Source: Chlamydiota bacterium
GTDB taxonomy: Bacteria > Chlamydiota > Chlamydiia > Chlamydiales > Rhabdochlamydiaceae
Reading direction: 5' to 3'
DNA: 64,000 nucleotides
NCBI GenBank assembly: GCA_022614855.1
Contig: JAKEHU010000001.1
Span: 1 to 64,000, forward strand
A program made the position numbers and the translations under genes. Below the pieces are notes generated by a model. The model was not told the origin of the DNA, searched no databases, and worked only from the letters and a program-made list of their open reading frames with translations. Of this stretch, positions 1 to 9,073 are shown one piece after another. The stretch's first letter is position 1, and the number at the start of each line of letters is the position of its first letter.

Positions 1-276
1 CAGGAAAGAAAAAACTTAGTTAGCAATATCATGATCCAATCTGAAAACGCAATTCGCATGTTTTATCTTTGTCGAAAAATTCTTGCAGACGCAAATATTT
101 CAATCTCAGGGAAAGATATTCCAATCCCGCCATCTGAACCATTGGAAATCATTGTCAATCCAAATAAAACCCTGCACGACCCTCGTCACCCTGATGTAAA
201 ACAGGCAGAAGCGTTTTCCCGAACCCTGATCGAAAAAGCAGAAGATTGGGTCATTGCTCACGCAAAAAAAGATTAA
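1..276 (+). CDS. tig: Trigger factor, C-terminal end (partial at window edge)
   Basis: The reading frame is open from base 1 to a TAA at 274-276, so the ATG at 31 is not the true start and only the last 91 residues are visible. Trigger factor is the ribosome-bound chaperone and peptidyl-prolyl isomerase. This stretch would be its helical C-terminal substrate-binding arm: it has charged helices ([16 protein letters not shown]) followed by a Pro-rich tail. The call rests mostly on position, because tig-clpP-clpX is a classic bacterial order and is also found in Chlamydia (CT707-CT706-CT705). The next gene, clpP, starts 14 bases after this stop, so the genes are probably co-transcribed. No catalytic motif is visible in the fragment, so the identification is moderately secure. 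Confidence 0.6.
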   Translation, partial: QERKNLVSNIMIQSENAIRMFYLCRKILADANISISGKDIPIPPSEPLEIIVNPNKTLHDPRHPDVKQAEAFSRTLIEKAEDWVIAHAKKD

Positions 277-290
277 AAAAAGGAAGGAAT

Positions 291-896
291 ATGTCTTATC
301 TGGTCCCATACATTATTGAAGATACTGGCCGTGGTGAAAGAGCCATGGACATTTTTTCTCGGCTTCTCAAAGACCGCATCATTTTTATTGGAACAGACAT
401 CAATGATCAAGTGGCGAATGCAGTTATTGCCCAACTCCTATTTTTGCGAGCGGATGATCCTAAAAAAGATGTCAACATTTATATCAACTCCCCTGGTGGT
501 TATATCACCTCAGGACTAGCCATTTACGATACGATGCAATTCATGAATTTCTCAATCAATACCTATTGTTTGGGGATGGCCGCATCAATGGCTGCTCTAA
601 TTCTCATGGCAGGGACAAAGGGGAAAAGATATGCCCTTCCGCATAGCAGAATCATGATCCACCAACCCACAGGTGGGCTCATGGGAACCTCTGCAGATAT
701 TGAACTCCAAGCAAAAGAAATACTGGAATTGAAACGAATTTGTGCTACAATCATGGCAGAAAAAACGGGAAAACCTCTTGAAAAAATCATTGAGGATTCA
801 GAAAGAGATTTTTATATGAGTGCAGATGAAGCACTTGATTATGGAGTTATCGATCAAGTTGCAAGTAGAGCTCCTCAAGAAGTCTTAGTTTCCTAG
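291..896 (+). CDS. clpP: ATP-dependent Clp protease proteolytic subunit ClpP (tig-clpX operon copy)
   Basis: A 201-residue serine protease subunit that forms the tetradecameric ClpP barrel and is fed by the ClpX encoded just downstream. The catalytic triad is visible: Ser99 in GMAASMAA, His124 in MIHQP and Asp173 in ERDFYMS. The oxyanion region INSPGG is also present at 65-70. I chose the ATG at 291 because it is preceded by AAGGAAGG and gives the usual N-terminus just before [19 protein letters not shown]; the upstream in-frame codon at 246 would overlap tig. The position between tig and clpX matches chlamydial clpP2. A second, divergent clpP lies at 47582-48187, so the organism has the two-ClpP arrangement typical of Chlamydiae. 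Confidence 0.96.
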   Translation: MSYLVPYIIEDTGRGERAMDIFSRLLKDRIIFIGTDINDQVANAVIAQLLFLRADDPKKDVNIYINSPGGYITSGLAIYDTMQFMNFSINTYCLGMAASMAALILMAGTKGKRYALPHSRIMIHQPTGGLMGTSADIELQAKEILELKRICATIMAEKTGKPLEKIIEDSERDFYMSADEALDYGVIDQVASRAPQEVLVS

Positions 897-913
897 TTCT
901 TTTCAAAAAAAAT

Positions 914-1078
914 TATTAACTCATCTTACGCATAAAGGGAGGAATGAAGAAATGAACGATTTCGGAAAATCAAATGGTACGAAAAACTTAAGACATATTT
1001 GAAAAAATATGGCGAGTATTTTTGGACCATTTGAGATTCGAAAGATTCATTCCTTTCTTTGCGCTTAAGATGAGTTAC
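914..1078. repeat. Long imperfect palindrome between clpP and clpX
   Basis: The whole 184-base gap between clpP and clpX is nearly one inverted repeat. The left arm begins TTATTAACTCATCTTA (about 914) and the right arm ends TAAGATGAGTTACTAA (about 1065-1080). The arms pair over about 30 bases with a few mismatches, and pairing resumes further in (left AAATCAAATGGT with right ACCATTTGAGATT). The clpX start codon follows immediately at 1081, with no clear ribosome binding site, so the structure sits exactly where clpX translation begins. Similar palindromes recur elsewhere in the window. It could fold as a long hairpin in RNA that attenuates or separates clpX from clpP, or it could be a miniature mobile element. 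Confidence 0.75.
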
Positions 1079-1080
1079 TA

Positions 1081-2304
1081 ATGAGCAAAAAAGAAAAAGA
1101 GACACCCGCCTGTTCCTTTTGCGGTCGCACTGAAGATCTTGTTGAAAAGCTGATTTCGGGACCTGAATGTTTTATCTGCGATAAATGCATTCGTCTCTGT
1201 TTGGATATCATCGAGAAAAAGCCAGTTCATCATGATGAACTAAAAATTTTAAAGCCGAAAGAACTAAGAGCTGCGCTTGATCTCTATGTAATCGGCCAAG
1301 AAAAAGCTAAAAAAACTCTTGCCGTTGCCGTATACAACCATTACAAACGAATTAGATCTTTACATCCCGAAAGGAAAAAAGAGGTCGAATACAGTAAATC
1401 CAATGTTCTCCTACTTGGGCCAACAGGATCAGGAAAAACTCTCCTAGCAAGAACACTTGCCGAAGCCCTTGATGTTCCTTTTGCCATTGCAGATGCCACA
1501 ACTCTCACTGAGGCAGGATATGTTGGCGAAGATGTAGAAAATATCATCTTGCGCCTCGTGCAAGCTGCTGATTACGATATTGCAAGAGCTGAACTTGGCA
1601 TTATCTATGTAGATGAGATCGATAAAATTCGAAAAACTACCGGCAATGTCTCCATCACACGAGATGTATCGGGAGAGGGAGTACAGCAAGCCCTTCTTAA
1701 AATTGTGGAGGGAACTGTTGCAAACGTTCCTCCAAAAGGGGGAAGGAAACATCCCAACCAAGAATACATCAAAGTGAATACGGAAAATATTCTCTTTATT
1801 GTCGGAGGGGCTTTCATCAATTTGGAAAAGATCATTGCCAAAAGGCTGGGGAAAAGCAAAATCGGATTTGATACATCACTGACCACTACCTTTGATGCTC
1901 AAGAAGTGAATTATCTCCTTTCCAAAGTTGAACCTGAAGATCTCATTCAATTTGGCATGATTCCCGAGTTTGTTGGAAGATTCAACAGCATTGCCAACTG
2001 CAATGAATTGACGATCGAGGATCTAGTCGATATTTTAACTAAGCCAAAAAACGCCATTGTAAAGCAGTATTCCCAACTCTTGGCTGAAGAAAATGTAAAG
2101 TTGCACTTCACAGAAGATGCTCTTCAGACAATGGCAGAAAAGGCAAAGTCAACAGGAACAGGCGCCAGAGCTCTTCGTATGATTGTCGAAAATCTTCTCC
2201 TAGACACTATGTATGAAATTCCTTCAGATCCATCAATAAAGGAAATCACAATAAATAAAGACTGTGTGGAAAAAAATATCCCTCCTTTAGTCAAAAGAGG
2301 TTAA
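1081..2304 (+). CDS. clpX: ATP-dependent Clp protease ATP-binding subunit ClpX
   Basis: A 407-residue AAA+ unfoldase that recognises tagged substrates and threads them into ClpP. The N-terminal zinc-binding domain has Cys11, Cys14, Cys33 and Cys36 (CSFC...CDKC). The Walker A motif GPTGSGKT is at 113-120, the Walker B region reads IIYVDEIDK, and the C-terminal small AAA domain with TGARALR is intact. Length and motif order are normal for ClpX. The ATG at 1081 directly abuts the upstream palindrome and lacks a clear Shine-Dalgarno, but [15 protein letters not shown] is a typical family N-terminus. The stop touches the stop of the convergent minus-strand gene with no spacer. Confidence 0.97.
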   Translation: MSKKEKETPACSFCGRTEDLVEKLISGPECFICDKCIRLCLDIIEKKPVHHDELKILKPKELRAALDLYVIGQEKAKKTLAVAVYNHYKRIRSLHPERKKEVEYSKSNVLLLGPTGSGKTLLARTLAEALDVPFAIADATTLTEAGYVGEDVENIILRLVQAADYDIARAELGIIYVDEIDKIRKTTGNVSITRDVSGEGVQQALLKIVEGTVANVPPKGGRKHPNQEYIKVNTENILFIVGGAFINLEKIIAKRLGKSKIGFDTSLTTTFDAQEVNYLLSKVEPEDLIQFGMIPEFVGRFNSIANCNELTIEDLVDILTKPKNAIVKQYSQLLAEENVKLHFTEDALQTMAEKAKSTGTGARALRMIVENLLLDTMYEIPSDPSIKEITINKDCVEKNIPPLVKRG

Positions 2305-3585
2305 TTAGTCAGAAATGAGGTTGGGTTTCAGTGCATTTTCCAATCTAGTTTTGATTTCTTCTGAGAAAATATCAAACCTTTCATTTAAGCCACCTTTAAC
2401 AGGTAGATCTGGTTGGTTGGAAACTTGTATTGCTTCTTTGAAAAAGAGATCTTCAAGCGAAGGTTTTTTTAATTTGATGTTATTCTTTTTGCACCAATCA
2501 TCATATGCTTTTCTCGGAAGCATCATTCCAACAACATCACAGGTATATTCCTTTTCTAATTTGACCTGATCTATATCCTTTCTCTTTGGTTTGGTGAAAT
2601 TAAATATCTCATTCATGATATGGAAAAGAGCTTCTGTTTTCTCTTCCTGTGTATCATTTAAGGAATCATATGCTAAAGCAAAAACAAGAGCAAAAACATC
2701 GAGTTCTTTTAACTCTTTTTGAAAAGCCAATAACTTCATATGCTCTTGATTGACTTTTTTCAACTTTTTAGGATCTTGTTTAGTTTGAGGATCCTCGATT
2801 TCTGTTTTCGTTTGGGAGAGAGCTTCTTCTGTTTCTAACGTTAAAGCTTCGTGCACCGATTTAGCATGAGCAAAACGTTTTATAAATATTTTGCTCGCTT
2901 CCTCATCATTTATAAATATGGAATTTAACATATCTGAACTGTGCTTTGCCCATCCAAGAAATGAATTTAATACACTATTTTGCACTGCTTTTGGCTTAAT
3001 CAAAGCTTTGGGACCATAAATATCCCCTTTTCCATATTTTGGATATGTAGCTAGAGGAAATTTATAAATTTTTCTTACTAGATCCAAATATTCTTTTATG
3101 GCTTCTTTTAATTTAGGATTTTCAAAATCATGGAGATTGAGCTCTATTTCTCTATTCGATGAAACATCAATATAAGTACAAGTAGCAAGTTCAGGATAGA
3201 TGAAAAATTGCTTCACATCATCAAGCTTAAGCTTTTTTTCTTCCAAAATGTGTGCTTTTAAATCTGCAAAGCGCACCTTTCGCTCTTCTTCCCTTGAGTC
3301 TTTTTTTTCTATGATAACACTGCTACGAGGGGTTACAGAAGAAATCACACCACTGCCTTTAAATCCCTTTGCGATTAAACCTTTAATTCTCTTGGTAGTC
3401 TCTGAATCAGAATTGTCATTTATATCACGAAGAGAAAGATCTTTAACTGGTTTGTCAAGATTAGGTAGTAGCGTAGAAACACCGACAGATTTTATTGTCG
3501 ATCCCACGTTATTATTATTCTCATCAACGTAAGTGGGGAGGATAATTGTTCCCCCCACTTTTGTGACTATTGACTGAGTAGCCAT
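2305..3585 (-). CDS. Hypothetical protein, last gene of the T3SS translocator operon
   Basis: A 426-residue soluble protein that I do not recognise. It starts 3 bases after the CopD-like gene stops and is therefore almost certainly the last gene of that operon; its stop abuts the convergent clpX stop. No signal peptide or membrane segment is visible. The N-terminal 100 residues are polar and low in aromatic residues, like an unfolded type III secretion signal, and the rest is charged and mostly helical, with runs of Lys/Glu around residues 95-130 and 250-300. The operon position suggests a secreted T3SS substrate or an accessory protein for the translocators. That is inference only. Confidence 0.7.
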   Translation of the reverse strand: MATQSIVTKVGGTIILPTYVDENNNNVGSTIKSVGVSTLLPNLDKPVKDLSLRDINDNSDSETTKRIKGLIAKGFKGSGVISSVTPRSSVIIEKKDSREEERKVRFADLKAHILEEKKLKLDDVKQFFIYPELATCTYIDVSSNREIELNLHDFENPKLKEAIKEYLDLVRKIYKFPLATYPKYGKGDIYGPKALIKPKAVQNSVLNSFLGWAKHSSDMLNSIFINDEEASKIFIKRFAHAKSVHEALTLETEEALSQTKTEIEDPQTKQDPKKLKKVNQEHMKLLAFQKELKELDVFALVFALAYDSLNDTQEEKTEALFHIMNEIFNFTKPKRKDIDQVKLEKEYTCDVVGMMLPRKAYDDWCKKNNIKLKKPSLEDLFFKEAIQVSNQPDLPVKGGLNERFDIFSEEIKTRLENALKPNLISD

Positions 3586-3588
3586 CGT

Positions 3589-4596
3589 TTACACCTTTTG
3601 CGATTCTTGAATCTTGCTCAAGATCTGGTTAATCTCAGCTGACATCTCATTTCCTGCAGTTCCCATACCTTGGCCGAAATCCTGTTGAGCAGAGTTCATG
3701 ATCGTGCTTTGTGTGCGGTAAATTTCCGCTTTTGCATCCTCATTTCCTTTGACCATCGTATATTTGCCTTGTACAGCACTGCCAGTAGCTTCAAAAAGAG
3801 TCTTAGCAAGCGTTGCTTCCACTTGCCTTTCGGTAAAGAAGTTGCTCATTCTAAGTGCATGCGTATTCAACTCTCGATTGACTTGATCGAGCTGTCGATT
3901 GAGCTCGCTTTTAAATGCTGCTGCGTCTTCTGGGTTTGCAACAATGTGTTTAAGCGCTTCCTCATCCAAATCCTCATCTATATTGTACGAAGTTTTTTCA
4001 ACCGGAGTTGTTTTCCAAGGTGCATACCAAACCTTCTCGTGTGCAATATTTTCTTGTTTCTCATAGAGAACGCCCTGCTTTAATGCATCTATGCGTTTTC
4101 CCACTTGTGTAGAAGGAGCTTCTAATTCTTCTCCTCCATCTCTTAAACGAGCTTTCTGATTTTGTGCCTGCAGCTGGAATTCATCCAATTTCTTTAATGG
4201 CGCTGCCTGTTTTTCTAATGTGGCCATTTCACCGCTAGTTTTTCCTAGATTGGATGAAGGAAGAACAACATTTGTAATACCGTAATTCACTGCTGCTCCT
4301 CCAATTGAAAGGGATCCTGAGATGATCATTCCCTTTCCTGCCGCATCTGCTGATGCTTTCACGGCGTCTGCGCTAGCTAAAGCGGCCTCTACCTGAACAT
4401 TCACAGCATTTTGTCTCTGCTCTGCATCCAATTCGACAATCTTTCGATACATGTCCATTGCCTGATAGATCGCATCCTGAACAAGTGCAGCTTGTCCTGT
4501 TGAGATTTTCATCAAATCAGGAATCTGGCCATCTTGAGATCCAGAAACTGCAGCTGTTGGCTGTACTATGCTTGTTGTTTGAACTGACTTTTCCAT
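3589..4596 (-). CDS. CopD-like T3SS translocator-associated protein
   Basis: A 335-residue Ala/Gln/Glu-rich helical protein. A Gly/Ala-rich mildly hydrophobic stretch at about 90-115 (GKGMIISGSLSIGGAAVNYG) is flanked by long amphipathic, coiled-coil-like helices (for example 240-275 and 300-335). This is the layout expected of the smaller T3SS translocator (YopD/IpaC class, one hydrophobic region). It directly follows the CopB-like gene, as copD (CT579) follows copB (CT578) in Chlamydia, and has a clear AAGGAG ribosome binding site. It is shorter than C. trachomatis CopD. The role as the second pore component is inferred from order, composition and the single hydrophobic segment. An operon-encoded effector is the alternative. 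Confidence 0.55.
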   Translation of the reverse strand: MEKSVQTTSIVQPTAAVSGSQDGQIPDLMKISTGQAALVQDAIYQAMDMYRKIVELDAEQRQNAVNVQVEAALASADAVKASADAAGKGMIISGSLSIGGAAVNYGITNVVLPSSNLGKTSGEMATLEKQAAPLKKLDEFQLQAQNQKARLRDGGEELEAPSTQVGKRIDALKQGVLYEKQENIAHEKVWYAPWKTTPVEKTSYNIDEDLDEEALKHIVANPEDAAAFKSELNRQLDQVNRELNTHALRMSNFFTERQVEATLAKTLFEATGSAVQGKYTMVKGNEDAKAEIYRTQSTIMNSAQQDFGQGMGTAGNEMSAEINQILSKIQESQKV

Positions 4597-4636
4597 TTTT
4601 TTTCTCCTTATTATTAATTATTTTTTTTAATCCTTT

Positions 4637-6112
4637 TTATACTGGCGAATAGTGCGTGAAAAGGTCTGCAAACGCCTTTTCTCCTGCAAACAATTTCGAC
4701 AGTTCACTCATGCTTAAATTGTGCTGCGAAAGCAGATCATTATAAAATTTTTGTCTAGTAGATGATCCTTGCGATTGGCTGCTCATGATCGACTCTAAAA
4801 GTTGAATCGTAGCGTCGCATCTGCCCAATTCTTTTGTCTTTATTCCTTGGTCGATTTCAAACCCGCCTGCTGTAGCAACGAGTGCCAATTCCGTTGTGGA
4901 AAGAGCAAGCTGTGCCCCTCTTACCGCAAGCCATAATTTCGTTGGAGAGGACATCTGTCTTGCAAAAGAGGCAAGTATTTTTCTAATCGCATTAATTGCC
5001 TTTTGAGCCGCCGTTGCTTCAGCATCTTCTGCTACTGTGGCTGCACCTTTTTCAGAAAATAAGGCAGATCCTCCACCTAAAGTAGCGGCAATCGTGAGCA
5101 GGAATAGCACAACTGTTAAACCAATTGTCCATCTCTCTCTTTCTTTTTCACTCATATGAATTTTTTCTAGAATCGACGGTACAAAATTGATCGAAGCCAT
5201 TGTCTGAAGTTCAGACATAAGTGCTAAATTCACTTTAGGAGGGAAAAATTTAAAGAAGTTGATCTTATTGAAAAATGCCTTCACTTTGTCGATGACTCGA
5301 GTAGAATCAACTTGTTGTTGCGCTGCTCCTTCTGCTTCTTGAGCTTCTTCTTCTACTCCTTCAACAGACTCTTCTGCTCCCATTTCAGCTATTTCAACCC
5401 CATCTTCTGTTGCTTCCCCGGCTACTGTAGTCGCATCTTCTGGCTGAGCAACCATTACGCTGATTACAAGTACTAAAACCAAAACTCCCACTTTTCCAAC
5501 AATGTCTGCTGTCTTATCATCCACTCCGCAGTCTCTTAAGAGATGAGCAAATGCTTTGCCTAAATCATCTAGAGCACCTGTTGTAGATAAAACAGATAAA
5601 CTCATCAGAAAAACCGCAATTTCGACCTGTCCAAAAGCAATTGCAACTGCAGAAATCAGCAGTGCTGATAAAATTTCAAAGGCTTTCGTCACTATTGAAA
5701 TGGTCTTTTGCTGTTTATGCTCCTTCTCTGCTTTATGCATCATCTTGAGCATCTTGTTATAATTCAACTCTGTGAGTGTGCGCTCAGCATCAGAAAGGGC
5801 TTTATCTACCTCGGCATTCTTCTCTTCAGATTCAGCAATTTTTCCTTGTAGAGATTGCAAAGCTGCGACCATTCCTGCCATTGCAGCTTCAAAATCGCCA
5901 TAGCTCTCTGAACCATTTTTCCACTCTAGTGGGGACAGAGAATCATCTCCGGCTTTAATCTCTTCTAGATTTTTCTGAAGATCCTGGAGCAAAGTCGCGA
6001 GAAAAAAGAGATCTTTTTTCTTTTTTACTCCATCACCTACATCGCCATCTAAAGAGGCTATGCGTGAGTTTTCTAAAAGAATCTTTTGATCGATTTTTGT
6101 CTGATATGCCAT
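4637..6112 (-). CDS. copB: CopB-like T3SS translocator (hydrophobic pore protein)
   Basis: A 491-residue protein, close in length to chlamydial CopB. It has an N-terminal coiled coil (about 85-135), then hydrophobic segments at about 143-178 and 206-222, an acidic Glu/Ala-rich stretch at about 228-265, and another strong hydrophobic segment at about 330-352. There is no cleavable signal peptide, as expected for a protein exported by the T3SS and then inserted in the host membrane. YopB/IpaB/CopB-family translocators form the host-membrane pore through such hydrophobic helices. It is flanked by a small gene upstream and the CopD-like gene downstream, matching CT577-CT578-CT579 in order. The family call comes from architecture and context. 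Confidence 0.65.
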   Translation of the reverse strand: MAYQTKIDQKILLENSRIASLDGDVGDGVKKKKDLFFLATLLQDLQKNLEEIKAGDDSLSPLEWKNGSESYGDFEAAMAGMVAALQSLQGKIAESEEKNAEVDKALSDAERTLTELNYNKMLKMMHKAEKEHKQQKTISIVTKAFEILSALLISAVAIAFGQVEIAVFLMSLSVLSTTGALDDLGKAFAHLLRDCGVDDKTADIVGKVGVLVLVLVISVMVAQPEDATTVAGEATEDGVEIAEMGAEESVEGVEEEAQEAEGAAQQQVDSTRVIDKVKAFFNKINFFKFFPPKVNLALMSELQTMASINFVPSILEKIHMSEKERERWTIGLTVVLFLLTIAATLGGGSALFSEKGAATVAEDAEATAAQKAINAIRKILASFARQMSSPTKLWLAVRGAQLALSTTELALVATAGGFEIDQGIKTKELGRCDATIQLLESIMSSQSQGSSTRQKFYNDLLSQHNLSMSELSKLFAGEKAFADLFTHYSPV

Positions 6113-6121
6113 TTTTCCTCT

Positions 6122-6550
6122 TTATACTTTTGAACTTGCAAGCAAGGATGCTGTCGCACCTGCAATCTGGCTAATTGTCTGCCCAAGCTCAATCTTTGTG
6201 GTCAAGTTGGTACTATCTGCCTGAGTCTGGTTTTGTGTGGTTTGCACCATTCCATCCTGACTAGTTTCAGCTGATTGCGCCTCAATATTGTCTAAATCAA
6301 ACTGTTTAGATAATTTCGTAATCACATTTTGATCAGGATGCTTTTTTGCCATCTCACCATTGATCCCACCTTTACCATCCTGATTTGGACCATTCATAAT
6401 GATATTCATCTGTGTATTCCAATAGTCGTACAGCTCCTTTTCTAACTGGGCATTTGCCTCAGTTGTTTTTGCATCTGTAAGTTCCTGCATTGAAGCACCA
6501 TCCTGGCATCGCGCCACTGCTTCTAGAAGTAGTAATTCAAAGTTTGCCAT
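6122..6550 (-). CDS. Small T3SS translocator-operon protein (CT577-like position)
   Basis: A 142-residue acidic, Gln/Thr-rich protein with no membrane segment. Residues 1-60 are predicted helical with many Glu/Ala, and the C-terminal part has a Gln/Thr-rich linker ending in a short hydrophobic tail (ISQIAGATASLLASSKV). It lies 9 bases upstream of the CopB-like gene and has a GAGAGGA ribosome binding site. In Chlamydia a small protein (CT577) occupies the same place, between the scc2 chaperone and copB. I cannot show sequence homology; the role as a translocator helper or secreted substrate is inference from position. Confidence 0.6.
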   Translation of the reverse strand: MANFELLLLEAVARCQDGASMQELTDAKTTEANAQLEKELYDYWNTQMNIIMNGPNQDGKGGINGEMAKKHPDQNVITKLSKQFDLDNIEAQSAETSQDGMVQTTQNQTQADSTNLTTKIELGQTISQIAGATASLLASSKV

Positions 6551-6580
6551 AAAATTTTTCCTCTCTTTTTTATCTTTTTT

Positions 6581-7348
6581 TTAAGTTGTTTTCTGGTTTT
6601 GCACTGATGCATTTACTAACTGTGCATACATGTCGAAACCTGTTTTTGTAATGCCTTGGTATCCATCATATTGCTGTGCTTCAAAGTTCATCTCTGTGCC
6701 TGTGACAGCGGATAAAGCAGAAGTAGACTGGTTAAACTGAGCAATGCTATCTTGCAATACTTTAATTTGTGGAGGTACCTGTCCTTGTTGGTATTGAAGC
6801 ATCCATTGACGAAAATCTCGTCCCATATCATTTGGGTCGCTACTGTTCCAATCTGCTCCAAAAGGGGCCTTGATCGAATCAAGAGCACCAATCATCGTTT
6901 TCAATGTAGTTGCATCAAATGGAGTGTTTTGGCCAGCATTTAGCTTTGCAAGCTCATCTTTTAAAAAGGTTTCCAACTGGTTGATTGCCGCTCTGAACTT
7001 TTCCACATCTCCAGTCATTGGAGGCTGATTGGCTGCATTTGCCATCCAATCGTTAAACGTGTTTTGTGCACCTCTTATCATATTGCCGAGGTCAGTATCA
7101 ATGTTGTTTGCTGCAGCAAGACCTGCTACTTTATCTTCTTGAATACCCATAACTCCTAGCATCATGAGCTGTACCGCTAAAAGTGGGTTTTTCATAGCAA
7201 CGACCATTGCGAGAAGCTTTTCTAACGCTTTTTTATCTTCGTTATATTTTGCAATTGCATCTTCCCATGCTTTTAGATCCTTATCCAATTGGGGATCTAA
7301 TACTGGATCTATGCCGCTATCGGTTGGTTGTAGATTTGTATTTGCCAT
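6581..7348 (-). CDS. First gene of the translocator operon, hypothetical helical protein
   Basis: A 255-residue protein, Asn/Gln/Asp-rich and mostly helical, with a short hydrophobic patch at about 46-70 (LLAMVVAMKNPLLAVQLMML). It has no signal peptide. It is the first gene downstream of the promoter at 7399-7427 and has a strong ribosome binding site (AGAGGAG, 7 bases before the ATG). A tip protein, secreted hydrophilic translocator or operon-specific effector would fit the size and composition. I do not recognise the family, and no TPR chaperone of the LcrH/Scc2 kind is seen in this operon, unlike in Chlamydia. Confidence 0.65.
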   Translation of the reverse strand: MANTNLQPTDSGIDPVLDPQLDKDLKAWEDAIAKYNEDKKALEKLLAMVVAMKNPLLAVQLMMLGVMGIQEDKVAGLAAANNIDTDLGNMIRGAQNTFNDWMANAANQPPMTGDVEKFRAAINQLETFLKDELAKLNAGQNTPFDATTLKTMIGALDSIKAPFGADWNSSDPNDMGRDFRQWMLQYQQGQVPPQIKVLQDSIAQFNQSTSALSAVTGTEMNFEAQQYDGYQGITKTGFDMYAQLVNASVQNQKTT

Positions 7349-7398
7349 GATTTTCTCCTCTTATCTAATTTCTTGAGATTCTATTTCCTCTACCACCA

Positions 7399-7427
7399 AT
7401 TTTAATGAAATCTTAATATTAAATCAA
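7399..7427 (-). promoter_or_regulatory. Sigma66-type promoter of the translocator operon
   Basis: On the minus strand TTGATT (complement of 7422-7427) is followed by a 17-base spacer and TAAAAT (complement of 7399-7404), close to the bacterial housekeeping consensus with ideal spacing. Transcription would start near 7391, leaving a 5' leader of about 43 bases before the ATG at 7348, which has a good ribosome binding site. The surroundings are very AT-rich. All five genes 7348 to 2305 are closely spaced (3 to 40 bases) and could be one transcript from here. Confidence 0.5.
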
Positions 7428-7495
7428 AGAAATTTTAATAAAATCTTAATTTATTCTTAATTAATGAGATAAAATGGCTGAAAAAACACAACTGG

Positions 7496-7930
7496 TTAAG
7501 ACTTAATCCACTTAGATCTTTTATTTCGTCGAATTCTTGGATGGGGTTTTTGACTTTCTTCTTTATCCTTCTTACCCTCAACAACTTGTGAAATCCCCTT
7601 TGTAGACTCGTGCAATTTCGCTTTTGTCTCCTGGATCCGGCTCCACATCTCTGGGGAAAAGTTGCTTGGGTTTTCTCCATAAGCTGAGAGCTCATTCTCA
7701 GTCATCCCAGCTTTTGTAGCGGCCAGTTTGGCCATCTCCTGAATCTTAAGATGAAGGGTCTGCATCATCTTCAGCATTTCCTCCTTTTCTTCTTTAGGAG
7801 CAGCTGGAAAGCTCTTTCTGAGCTGTTCAAAGAACTGGACAGCCTGCTGTAAGATTTCCTCTAAATTGAACTTCTCCCCTCTTTCAGAGGTTTTAAGAAG
7901 TTCCATCAGTTTTTCATATTCTTCTTTCAT
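7496..7930 (-). CDS. Hypothetical helical charged protein upstream of the translocator operon
   Basis: A 144-residue hydrophilic protein rich in Lys and Glu. It looks helical at 1-35 (LMELLKTSERGEKFNLEEI) and 45-75 (repeated Met/Leu heptads with Glu/Lys), and has a very basic C-terminal tail (about 125-144, RIRRNKRSKW). There is no signal peptide or membrane segment. The ribosome binding site AAAGAGGT precedes the ATG. It is transcribed in the same direction as the translocator genes but separated from them by 147 bases containing their promoter, so it may be a separate unit. The family is not recognised; a small T3SS chaperone or DNA-binding protein are both possible and neither is shown. 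Confidence 0.6.
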   Translation of the reverse strand: MKEEYEKLMELLKTSERGEKFNLEEILQQAVQFFEQLRKSFPAAPKEEKEEMLKMMQTLHLKIQEMAKLAATKAGMTENELSAYGENPSNFSPEMWSRIQETKAKLHESTKGISQVVEGKKDKEESQKPHPRIRRNKRSKWIKS

Positions 7931-7972
7931 ATGACCTCTTTCCCCTGTATACCGAGAAAGAGATTAAAAATT

Positions 7973-9007
7973 TCACAAAAAAAATGCAAAGGCCGTCTCT
8001 ACTTGATCGCGTGGCCAGATGAGATGATAGCCACCTAAATCATTATCTCCTTTGGTAAAGCCCCAAGGAATTGATAAGCTTGCGATGTTACTGCCGGAGA
8101 TACGTTTCCCTTGATGGCATTTCAATACTGCAATGCTGGTGCGAAAAAGGCTGCCGCCTTCTTTATCTACAGCACAAAGATCACAGCAAGGATGCTGAAT
8201 TTTTTCCCAGGAGGATACATAACTCTTGAGCGTGGTGGCAAAGTCATGAGATAAGGCCGCGCGAGTCTGAAGCCCGGCTTCCTGAGCATCTTGAGCAAAG
8301 CCGAGAGCGAGCACAAAATGTCCTTGGCATGCTCGAAGATCTATTTCTGCGGCTAGTGCAATGTTACCATCCTCGGCCCGCGAATAGAAATAGGTCATGC
8401 GTTTATTTGCAGAAAGGTCTTGCCATGTATCGCTCACTCCCGCATAGCCACAATTCATCCCCAAGAAAGGGACAGAGCAAGCGCAGGCAAGAGCGATTCC
8501 TGCCCGCTCGGCAAATAACATAGGTATGCCCTTATAATCCCCTGCCCACCCATTATTGCCATAGCCAGCATTACCAATATGAGGGGCTAAAAGGACATAT
8601 AAGTGATAATCTTCCAATTTTCCCTTCAGTGGAGTAAATTGAATTTCTTGCAGCAGCACATTACGACGAGGATCAGTGATCACTGTTTTTTCGATGCGAT
8701 AGCGTTCATCTAAGCAGGTATTTGTTAGGTGATGGGCAAGCACACCATCTGAGATTAAGTTATAGTCATGGCGGGTATGGCGTTTTTCCTCTGAAAAAAA
8801 ATCGCTTCCATTGGTTACCAAAAGCCCCATATCGCGGATGCTCGCGATATCAATGCGAGGAAAGTACACTTCGTTAATGATACCATGAGAGATCGTGAAC
8901 CAAATATTAGATGCCCCGGTCATCGCAGTCCCCACGCCAATTTTTGCGCTAGAGGTCCATCGCGGCACAATTCCGGGTTTTCCCGGGGCAATAGGTGAAG
9001 AGTTCAT
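7973..9007 (-). pseudogene. Truncated GH15 glucoamylase (N-terminal part only)
   Basis: The 344 residues match the start of bacterial GH15 glucan 1,4-alpha-glucosidases. They contain the N-terminal beta-sandwich (landmarks GASNIWFTISHGIINEVYFP at about 32-51 and a DYHLYVLLAPHIGN-like strand) and the first helices of the catalytic (alpha/alpha)6 barrel, up to GGYHLIWPRDQVETA. Full-length enzymes are about 650-800 residues. Here the frame stops just after that motif, in a T8 run (...AFAFFL), and the catalytic acid and base are missing. No GH15-like sequence follows in any frame before the next gene. The stretch is richer in G and C than its neighbours, suggesting transfer followed by decay. Any protein made should be inactive. 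Confidence 0.75.
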
Positions 9008-9073
9008 TTCCCTTGCCCAGCATGTGTTATGAAAAAAGCATTCTCTCTAAGAAATTGAATGCTTTTCATTTTT

